The notes under the pieces are model-generated. The model was not told where the DNA came from, made no database searches, and saw only the letters and a program-made list of their open reading frames with translations. A stretch of 6,654 bases of DNA from Bog-756 sp036511155 (GTDB lineage: Bacteria; Actinomycetota; Acidimicrobiia; Acidimicrobiales; RAAP-2), in the NCBI GenBank assembly GCA_036511155.1, contig DATCCR010000092.1:1-6654 (forward strand), written 5' to 3'. The position numbers were made by a program, and so were the translations under genes. Within the stretch, counting starts at the first letter, position 1. Every line of letters starts with the position of its first letter. Positions 1 through 6,654 of the stretch are shown piece after piece.

Positions 1-934
1 CGCCACCGGCGACCGGGGCAGGGCGGACGCCGCCACCATGTGCCGCCTGACGGCCGAAGGGCTGGGCGTGGCCGCCGAGGAGGTGCTGGTGTGCTCGACC
101 GGGCTGATCGGCATTCCGCTGCCGATGGGGCCGATCGAGGCCGGCATCCCCCAGCTGGTGGCCGCCCGGGCCGGAGGGCCCGAGGCCGGGGCCGACGCCG
201 CCGTGGGCATCCTGACGACGGACTCCGGACGCAAGGAGGTGCTCGTCACCCACCCCGGCTTCACGGTGGCCGGCATGGCCAAGGGGGCGGGCATGCTCGC
301 CCCCAACATGGCCACCATGCTGGCCTTCCTCACCACCGATGCCGCCGTCGAACCGGGTCCGCTGGCCGACCTGCTGCGCTCGGCGGTGGCCGACTCGTTC
401 AACTCGATGTCGGTCGACGGCTGCACCTCGACCAACGACACCGTCGTCCTCATGGCGTCGGGCAGGGCGGGGCCGTGCGACCCCAACGTGGTGGCCACTG
501 CCGTCACCGAGGCGTGCTCGGACCTGGCCGGTCAGATGGCGGCCGACGCCGAGGGCTCGTCACGGATCTTCCAGGTCCAGGTGACCGGGGCCGGCTCCGA
601 TGGCCAGGCCCATGCCGCAGCCCGCAAGGTGGCCGACTCCTTGTTGGTGAAGTGCTCGATCAACGGGGCCGACCCCTACTGGGGCCGGGTGGCCAGCGAG
701 CTGGGCTCGGCCGGCGTCGACTTCGACATGGACCGCCTGACCATCGCCTACGGCGGCACCACGGTCTGCCGGGGCGGGATCGAGGTCCCCTACGACCGCG
801 CCGCGGTGGCCGACCACATGGCGGGGTCGCTGGTCTCCATCGAGTGCGGCCTCGGCCTGGCCGACGGGACCGGCGTGGTCATGGGCGTGGAGCTCGGCTA
901 CGGCTACATCGACGAGAACAGGACCACCTCATGA
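1..934 (+). CDS. argJ: Glutamate N-acetyltransferase / ornithine acetyltransferase ArgJ (5'-partial)
   Basis: ArgJ moves the acetyl group from N-acetylornithine to glutamate, giving ornithine and regenerating N-acetylglutamate (the cyclic arginine pathway, cytoplasmic). The reading frame is open from base 2 with no start; its first residues (ATGDRGRADA) match an internal conserved block, so the true start lies upstream and the ATG at 38 is internal. STGLIGIPLPM (codons from base 95) is the oxyanion-hole region. KGAGMLAPNMATML contains the self-cleavage site: the chain is expected to break before the Thr at 314-316, which becomes the nucleophile of the beta subunit (Thr200 in M. tuberculosis). 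SVDGCTSTNDT and SINGADPYWGR are further family blocks. The C-terminus reads GYIDENRTTS. Some ArgJ proteins also use acetyl-CoA to make N-acetylglutamate; the sequence alone does not settle this. The stop overlaps the argB start by 4 bases. Confidence 0.97.
   Translation, partial: ATGDRGRADAATMCRLTAEGLGVAAEEVLVCSTGLIGIPLPMGPIEAGIPQLVAARAGGPEAGADAAVGILTTDSGRKEVLVTHPGFTVAGMAKGAGMLAPNMATMLAFLTTDAAVEPGPLADLLRSAVADSFNSMSVDGCTSTNDTVVLMASGRAGPCDPNVVATAVTEACSDLAGQMAADAEGSSRIFQVQVTGAGSDGQAHAAARKVADSLLVKCSINGADPYWGRVASELGSAGVDFDMDRLTIAYGGTTVCRGGIEVPYDRAAVADHMAGSLVSIECGLGLADGTGVVMGVELGYGYIDENRTTS
920..923 (+). promoter_or_regulatory. Probable ribosome binding site for argB
   Basis: AGGA lies 7 bases before the ATG at 931, inside the last codons of argJ. 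It is short, so the ATGA overlap (translational coupling) probably contributes as much as this site to argB initiation. Confidence 0.45.
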
Positions 935-1841
935 GCACGACCCGACCGGTCGATCCGCGACAGGGCGATGCCGCCGGCAAGGCGGCCGTCCTGGTCGAGT
1001 CGCTGCCCTATATCCGCCGGTTCCTCGACAAGGTGGTGGTGGTCAAGTACGGCGGCAACGTGCTGGCCGCCAGGCCGGGCCAGGACGCCGTCGACGAGGA
1101 GGAGGCGCTGGCGTCCTTCGCCGAGGACATCGTGCTGATGCGCTCGGTCGGGATGCTGCCCGTGGTGGTCCACGGGGGCGGCCCCCAGATCGGCGCGCTG
1201 ATGGAGCGGGTCGGCAAGGAGGTCGAGTTCCAGGACGGGTTCCGGGTGACCGACGCCGACACCATCGACCTGGTGCGCATGGTGCTGGTCGGGAAGGTCA
1301 ACCGCGACATCGTGTCCACCATCAACGTGCACGGCGCCCTGGCCGTGGGCCTGTCGGGCGAGGACGCCAACCTGATCAGTGCCACCGCCCGGTCCGAGGC
1401 CCTCGGGTTCGTGGGCGACGTGACCGGGGTCGACCCGACCATCGTGCTCCAGCTGCTGGCCCAGGGCCTGATCCCGGTGGTGGCCACCATCGGCACCGAC
1501 GACTCGGGCCAGGCCTTCAACATCAACGCCGACATGGCGGCCGGCGCCCTGGCCGCCGCCCTCAAGTCCGAGAAGCTGATCTTCCTGACCGACGTGGCCG
1601 GCCTGCGGGCCGACCCGGACGACCCCGACTCGTTGCTGCACCGGGTCAGCGCCGAGCAGCTCGACGGCATGGTGGCGTCGGGGGCGGCCAACGGGGGGAT
1701 GATCCCGAAGGTGGAGGCGTGCGCGCGGGCCGTTCGCCACGGGGTGAAGCGCGCCCACATCCTGGACGGACGGACGCCACACGCGCTGTTGCTCGAGCTG
1801 TTCACCGACGAAGGGGTGGGGACCATGGTCGGGGTGGACCT

Positions 1842-1845
<4 letters not shown>
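931..1845 (+). CDS. argB: Acetylglutamate kinase ArgB, probably arginine-inhibited
   Basis: ArgB phosphorylates N-acetylglutamate with ATP, the second and usually feedback-controlled step of arginine synthesis. The 304-residue protein belongs to the amino acid kinase family: KYGGN (39-43, phosphate-binding Lys39), HGGGPQI (81-87, substrate-binding glycine loop), DGFRVTD (102-108), NINAD (197-201), DVAGL (221-225) and GMIPKVEA (256-263). About 30 residues precede the first strand, including VESLPYIRRF (22-31), and the end reads LLELFTDEGVGTMV. Both are typical of the hexameric, arginine-sensitive kinases, which carry an extra N-terminal helix; inhibition by arginine is inferred. The loop after KYGGN is about nine residues longer than I recall for M. 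tuberculosis ArgB, and the segment between GEDA (143-146) and VGDV (161-164) is shorter. The start at 931 is chosen for the ATGA overlap with argJ and the full N-terminal helix; the stop overlaps the GTG of argD. Confidence 0.97.
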
Positions 1846-3087
<1,242 letters not shown>

Positions 3088-3098
<11 letters not shown>

Positions 3099-4047
3099 CC
3101 ACGGAGGCCGGGGGACCGACCACCACGGCGGGGCTACCCGCCACATGCTGGAGGTCGACGACCTCGGCCCGGCCGGCCTCGAGGACGTGCTGGCCCTGGC
3201 CGAGCGCGACCCGGCCGACCTGCCCCGGACCCTCGAGGGACGGGGCGTGGCCCTGGTGTTCGAGAAACCTTCGGCCCGGACCCGCAACAGCTCCGAGCTG
3301 GCCACGGTGGCCCTGGGCGGACACCCGGTCTACATCCAGGACGCGGAGGTGGGCATCGACGTCCGCGAGACGGCCGAGGACGTGGCCCGCACGTTGGCCT
3401 GCTTCCACTCGGTGCTGTGCGCCCGGGTGATGGACCACCGCACCCTCGAGCGCATGCGCGACGCGCTCGATGCCGGAGGTGTGGGCGTGCCGGTGGTCAA
3501 CCTGCTGTCCGACCGGGGCCATCCGTGCCAGGCCCTGGCCGACCTGCTGACCCTCCGCCAACTGTTCGGCACCGACGGCGCCCGTGACCGGGTGGTGGCC
3601 TACATCGGTGACGCCAACAACGTGTGGCGCTCGCTGGCCATCGCCGCCTCGATGGCCGGTATCCCGACCCGGGTCGCCTCGCCCGACGGCTACGGTCCCT
3701 CGGATGCCGACGCGGCCCTGGTGCGCTCCTTCGGGGGCGACCTGGTGGTGACCGACGACCCGGACCAGGCGGCCGACGGCGCTGGCGCGCTCTACACCGA
3801 CGTGTGGACCTCGATGGGCCAGGAGGAGGAGCGCCAGGAACGGCTGGCGGCCTTCGCCGGGTTCCGCGTGGACGAGGCACTGGTGGCCCGGGCGCTTCCC
3901 GACGCACGCGTGATGCACTGCCTGCCGGCCCATCGGGGCGAGGAGATCAGCGCCGCGGTGGTCGACGGACCCCGCAGTGTGGTCTGGCAGCAGGCGGCCA
4001 ACCGGATGCACGCCATGCGGGGTCTGCTGGCCTGGGTGACCCCGTGA
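3088..4047 (+). CDS. argF: Ornithine carbamoyltransferase ArgF
   Basis: ArgF joins carbamoyl phosphate and ornithine to make citrulline, normally as a cytoplasmic trimer. The 319-residue protein shows the carbamoyl-phosphate domain first: FEKPSARTR (58-66), ACFHSVLCARV (104-114) and HPCQALADLLT (145-155). The ornithine domain follows: GDANNVWRSL (174-183), DVWTSMGQE (238-246, the SMG loop that selects ornithine over aspartate) and HCLPAHRGEE (277-286, with the catalytic Cys278). The carbamoyl-phosphate loop is S-A-R-T-R rather than the usual S-T-R-T-R, with Ala63 at 3274-3276. Residues 2-17 are a Gly/His-rich leader ahead of the point where relatives usually begin (TRHMLEVDDL); it is kept because AGGAGG supports the ATG at 3088. 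The gene overlaps argD by 11 bases and its TGA overlaps the GTG of argR. With ArgJ and ArgD adjacent, the anabolic enzyme is more likely than a catabolic ArcB. Confidence 0.96.
4035..4039 (+). promoter_or_regulatory. Possible ribosome binding site for argR
   Basis: GGTGA, which pairs with the 5' part of the 16S anti-Shine-Dalgarno sequence, ends 4 bases before the GTG at 4044. It lies within the end of argF and supports 4044 over the in-frame GTG at 4053. Confidence 0.4.
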
Positions 4048-4628
4048 GCCGGGTGACCAAGCACCAGCGTCAGCACCGGATCACCAAGCTGCTCGAGGCC
4101 AGCGCGGTGGGCAGCCAGGCCCACCTGGCCGAGCTGCTGGGCGCCGAGGGCATCGAGGCCACCCAGACCACCGTGTCCCGGGACCTGGAGGAGCTGGGAG
4201 CGGTCAAGGTGCGCCTGCCGGGGGGCGACACCGCCTACGCCCTGCCTGAGCTGCCCTCCCAGCAGGTGGCCCCCGAGGACCACCTCCGCCGGGTGCTGGG
4301 AGAGTGGGTGGTCGAGGCCGACCACTCCGGCAACCTGATCGTGCTGCGCACCCCGCCCGGCTCCGCCCATGTCGTAGGCTCGGCGCTCGACCGGAGCGGG
4401 TTCGCCGGGGTGATCGGGACGGTCGCCGGCGACGACACCGTGCTGGTGGTGGCCTCCGAGGCCGCCGGAGGGTCGGCTGTGGCCCACCGCCTGGCCGTGC
4501 TGTCCGGGCTCGAGGAGCCGACCGGCGACGAGCTGGCAGCGGTGCGGGCGGGCAAGATCGACGATGCAGACGAGCAGGACACGATGACCGAGACGACCGA
4601 TTCCAAGACGATGAGGGGTGCGCGATGA
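4044..4628 (+). CDS. argR: Arginine repressor ArgR with extended C-terminal tail
   Basis: ArgR is the arginine-dependent hexameric DNA-binding protein that represses arginine genes at ARG boxes. The N-terminal winged helix-turn-helix spans about 1-70: QRQHRITKLL (8-17), then QAHLAELL (25-32) and the recognition helix region TQTTVSRDLEELGAVKV (40-56). The oligomerisation and arginine-binding domain spans about 80-153: LRTPPGSAHVVGSALD (101-116) and GTVAGDDT (125-132), whose paired Asp130-Asp131 bind arginine in the family. Length is 194 residues, against about 150-170 usually. Residues from about 155 form an extra polar, acidic tail that includes DDADEQDT and ends in TMRGAR. The tail is coded with lower GC than its surroundings. 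The GTG at 4044 forms a GTGA overlap with argF; the stop forms ATGA with argG. Being inside the operon, argR is presumably autoregulated through the upstream promoter, which is not visible here. Confidence 0.95.
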   Translation: MSRVTKHQRQHRITKLLEASAVGSQAHLAELLGAEGIEATQTTVSRDLEELGAVKVRLPGGDTAYALPELPSQQVAPEDHLRRVLGEWVVEADHSGNLIVLRTPPGSAHVVGSALDRSGFAGVIGTVAGDDTVLVVASEAAGGSAVAHRLAVLSGLEEPTGDELAAVRAGKIDDADEQDTMTETTDSKTMRGAR

Positions 4629-4633
4629 CCGAG
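4582..4633 (+). repeat. Short direct repeat CGATGACCGAG around the argR/argG junction
   Basis: CGATGACCGAG occurs at 4582-4592 and again at 4623-4633, 41 bases apart. The second copy contains the argG start. In the first copy the ATG at 4584 is in the argR frame and also reads Met-Thr-Glu. ACGATG additionally occurs at 4561-4566 and 4608-4613. It may be chance in a low-complexity stretch. Confidence 0.5.
4613..4618 (+). promoter_or_regulatory. Ribosome binding site for argG
   Basis: GAGGGG lies 6 bases before the ATG at 4625, within the last codons of argR, and fixes the argG start together with the ATGA overlap. Confidence 0.65.
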
Positions 4634-5839
4634 CGAGTAGTACTGGCCTACAGCGGGGGGCTCGACACCTCCGTGGCCGTGCGGTGGCTGATGGAGAACC
4701 ACGGGGTCGAGGTGGTGGCCGTGGCGGTCGACGTCGGCCAGGCGGCGGACTCGGGTGGCGAGGACTGGGAGTCCATCCGCAACCGGGCGTTGGCCGCCGG
4801 GGCCGTCGAGGCCACCGTCATCGACGCCCGGGCCGAGATGGCCGAGGACTTCTGCGTGCCCGCCCTGCTGGCCAACGCCAAGTACGAGGGCAAGTACCCC
4901 TTGGTGTCGGCCCTGTCGCGCCCGGTCATCGTCAAGCACCTGGTGGCCGAGGCCCGTCGCCACGGTGCCACCTACGTGGCCCACGGCTGCACCGGCAAGG
5001 GCAACGACCAGGTCCGCTTCGAGGTGGGCACCCGGGCCCTGGCCCCCGACCTCAACGTCCTGGCCCCGGCCAGGGTGTGGGGCCTCACCCGTGAGGACTG
5101 CATCGAATACGCCGCCAAGTGGGACATCCCGTTGACGGTGACCAAGGAGAAGCTGTACTCGATCGACGAGAACCTGTGGGGCAAGGCCATCGAGTGCGGG
5201 GTCATCGAGGACCCCTGGAACCGCCCGCCCGAGGACGTGTACACGATGACCGTGCCCACAGCCACGGAGCCCACCGAGATCACCATCGCCTTCGAGTCCG
5301 GCGTGCCCGTGTCGCTCGACGGGGTGGCACTCAGCCCCGAGCCGCTCATCGCCGAACTCAACCGGGTGGTCGGCTCCTACGGATACGGCCGCCTCGACAT
5401 GGTGGAGAACCGCCGGGTGGGGATCAAGAGCCGGGAGACCTACGAATGCCCGGGTGCGCTCGCCCTCCTGCTGGCCCATGCCGACCTCGAGGACCTCACG
5501 CTCGAGCGCGACCTGCACCACGAGAAGCTGCGGCTCGAGCCGCGGTGGTCCGAGCTGGTCTACGACGGGCTGTGGTTCAGCCCTCTGAAGCAGGCCCTCG
5601 ACGCCTTCTTCCTCGAGTCACAGAAGCACGTCACCGGCGAAGTCCGCCTCCGCCTGGACCAGGGTCGTTGCTGGGTGGTCGGTCGCCGCAGCCCGGTCAG
5701 CCTCTACGACCACGGGCTCGCCACCTACGACGCCTCGGACACCTTCCGCCACCAGGACGCCGAGGGCTTCGTGCGCCTGTGGGGCCTCGGGGTCGCCACC
5801 TGGTCGGCGATCCAGGAAGGCCGGGGCGCCGGGCGATGA
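4625..5839 (+). CDS. argG: Argininosuccinate synthase ArgG
   Basis: ArgG condenses citrulline and aspartate with ATP, through a citrullyl-AMP intermediate, to form argininosuccinate, AMP and pyrophosphate. The 404-residue protein is full length for the common bacterial form of about 400 residues. AYSGGLDTSV (8-17) is the N-type ATP-pyrophosphatase loop. YEGKYPLVSALSRP (87-100) and HGCTGKGNDQVRFE (120-133) line the citrulline, aspartate and nucleotide sites. KEKLYSIDENLWG (174-186) and GRLDMVENRRVGIKSRE (255-271) are the synthetase-domain signatures; the C-terminal helix region used in tetramer formation follows. No key motif is missing. The N-terminus begins MTERVVLAYSGG, placing the nucleotide loop where the family has it, so the ATG at 4625 is secure. 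The stop overlaps the ATG of argH by 4 bases (ATGA), which couples the last two steps of the pathway. Confidence 0.98.
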   Translation: MTERVVLAYSGGLDTSVAVRWLMENHGVEVVAVAVDVGQAADSGGEDWESIRNRALAAGAVEATVIDARAEMAEDFCVPALLANAKYEGKYPLVSALSRPVIVKHLVAEARRHGATYVAHGCTGKGNDQVRFEVGTRALAPDLNVLAPARVWGLTREDCIEYAAKWDIPLTVTKEKLYSIDENLWGKAIECGVIEDPWNRPPEDVYTMTVPTATEPTEITIAFESGVPVSLDGVALSPEPLIAELNRVVGSYGYGRLDMVENRRVGIKSRETYECPGALALLLAHADLEDLTLERDLHHEKLRLEPRWSELVYDGLWFSPLKQALDAFFLESQKHVTGEVRLRLDQGRCWVVGRRSPVSLYDHGLATYDASDTFRHQDAEGFVRLWGLGVATWSAIQEGRGAGR

Positions 5840-6654
5840 CCCTCTGGCACGGCCGCCTCAGCGGCGGCACCGCCGATGTCGTCATGGACTACTCGGTGAG
5901 CCTGCACTTCGACCGCCGCCTGGCCCACGACGACCTGGCCGGCTCGCGGGCGCACGTCCGCGGCCTCGGCCGGGGGGCGCTGCTGAGCGAGGACGAAGTG
6001 GCCGTCCTGCTCGACACCCTCGACCGGGTGGAGGCCGAGCTCGACGCCGGCACCTTCGCCTTCGAACCGGGTGACGAGGACATCCACACCGCCGTCGAGC
6101 GCCGGGTGACCGAGCTGGCCGGCGACGTCGGGGCCAAGCTCCACACCGGCCGTAGCCGCAACGACCAGATCGCCACCGACCTCCGGCTCTACGCCAAGCG
6201 GGAGCTGGCCGCGGTGGCCGCCCAGATCCTCGACTTCCAGGACGTGCTGGTGACCAGGGCCAAGGAGGCGGGCGACACCTACCTGCCGGGCTACACCCAC
6301 CTGCAGCGGGCCCAACCGGTGCTGCTGGCCCACCACCTGTTGGCCCATGGCTGGGCGCTGGCCCGGGACGTCGACCGGCTGGTGGCGACGGTGGCCCGGC
6401 TCGACGTCTCGCCCCTCGGGGCGGGTGCGTTGGCCGGCTCGTCGCTGCCCCTCGACCCGGACGGTACCGGTGCCGACCTCGGGTTCGCCGGGCGGTTCGA
6501 GAACTCGCTCGATGCCGTGTCCGACCGCGACTTCGTGGCCGAGGCCCTCTTCGACCTGGCCCTCCTCGGCGTGCACCTGTCGCGCGTCGGCGAGGAGCTG
6601 GTGCTGTGGTCGACCGAGGAGTTCGGCTTCGCCGTCCTCGACGACGCCTTCGCC
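5836..6654 (+). CDS. argH: Argininosuccinate lyase ArgH (3'-partial)
   Basis: ArgH splits argininosuccinate into arginine and fumarate, the last step of the pathway. It belongs to the fumarase/aspartase superfamily, whose homotetramers build each active site from three subunits. The frame runs open from the ATG at 5836 to the window end, giving 273 of the usual 460 or so residues. Visible motifs are LWHGRL (3-8), HFDRRLAHDDLAGSRAH (24-40), EDIHTAVE (81-88), the substrate-binding LHTGRSRNDQ (102-111), THLQRAQPV (154-162), GAGALAGSSLPLDP (195-208) and ENSLDAVSDRDF (222-233). The mobile signature loop with the catalytic serine (GSSxMPxKxNP) should begin just after the last base, so activity cannot be fully judged. 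The start forms an ATGA overlap with argG; no strong ribosome binding site precedes it, which suggests translational coupling. Confidence 0.97.
   Translation, partial: MTLWHGRLSGGTADVVMDYSVSLHFDRRLAHDDLAGSRAHVRGLGRGALLSEDEVAVLLDTLDRVEAELDAGTFAFEPGDEDIHTAVERRVTELAGDVGAKLHTGRSRNDQIATDLRLYAKRELAAVAAQILDFQDVLVTRAKEAGDTYLPGYTHLQRAQPVLLAHHLLAHGWALARDVDRLVATVARLDVSPLGAGALAGSSLPLDPDGTGADLGFAGRFENSLDAVSDRDFVAEALFDLALLGVHLSRVGEELVLWSTEEFGFAVLDDAFA

Noticed and set aside
38..40. ATG at 38 as the true start of argJ
   Set aside because: Conserved ArgJ sequence is already present upstream of it from base 2, and a start here would remove much of the alpha subunit. The gene is cut by the window edge.
40..930. 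Apparent 297-residue N-terminal extension in frame with argB
   Set aside because: It is the out-of-frame shadow of argJ, rich in Arg and Gly. The ArgB family N-terminus begins at the ATG at 931.
1033..1044. GGTGGTGGTGGTC run in argB
   Set aside because: It encodes the valine-rich first beta strand (KVVVVKYGG) of the kinase fold; codon bias explains the short repeat.
4590..4650. Possible internal promoter before argG in the lower-GC stretch
   Set aside because: No convincing -35/-10 pair with proper spacing is visible, and the segment is coding for argR and argG throughout.
4235..5521. Long minus-strand open frame opposite argR and argG, and others at 2929-4011 and 5725-6576
   Set aside because: All have compositionally biased translations (rich in His, Gly, Arg, Val) without motifs, and each is the mirror of a well-supported arg gene.

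Overview
This window is an ordinary but very compact arginine-biosynthesis operon read entirely from the + strand: argJ (5' end outside the window), argB, argD, argF, argR, argG and argH (3' end outside the window). Every call rests on family motifs read directly in the translations. Base composition is very GC-rich (roughly 70% by eye), with strong G/C bias at third codon positions. The order J-B-D-F-R-G-H, with the ArgR repressor gene between argF and argG, is the classic actinobacterial arrangement (argCJBDFRGH in Mycobacterium and Streptomyces). The wording of several proteins, such as PSARTRNS in ArgF and YIDEN near the ArgJ C-terminus, makes me lean to a deep-branching actinobacterium such as Acidimicrobiia. 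That placement is inference from memory of these families, not a search result.

Layout: argJ 1-934, argB 931-1845, argD 1842-3098, argF 3088-4047, argR 4044-4628, argG 4625-5839, argH 5836-6654. There is no intergenic base in the window. Five of the six junctions are 4-base stop/start overlaps (ATGA or GTGA), and the argD/argF junction is an 11-base overlap with a perfect AGGAGG inside the end of argD. No RNA gene, mobile element, CRISPR array, terminator or convincing internal promoter was seen. The operon promoter and argC are presumably upstream of base 1.

Together the genes take N-acetylglutamate to arginine. ArgB phosphorylates it, ArgC (not in the window) would reduce it, and ArgD transaminates it to N-acetylornithine. 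ArgJ transfers the acetyl group back to glutamate to release ornithine. ArgF makes citrulline, ArgG makes argininosuccinate and ArgH releases arginine plus fumarate. ArgR would sense arginine and repress transcription, and ArgB carries the sequence features of arginine-inhibited kinases, so control is expected at both levels.

I found no undescribed system. The points worth a second look are small: a long polar tail on ArgR with lower GC and a repeated start-like motif just before argG, an Ala in place of Thr in the carbamoyl-phosphate loop of ArgF, a Gly/His-rich N-terminal extension on ArgF, and loop-length changes in ArgB.
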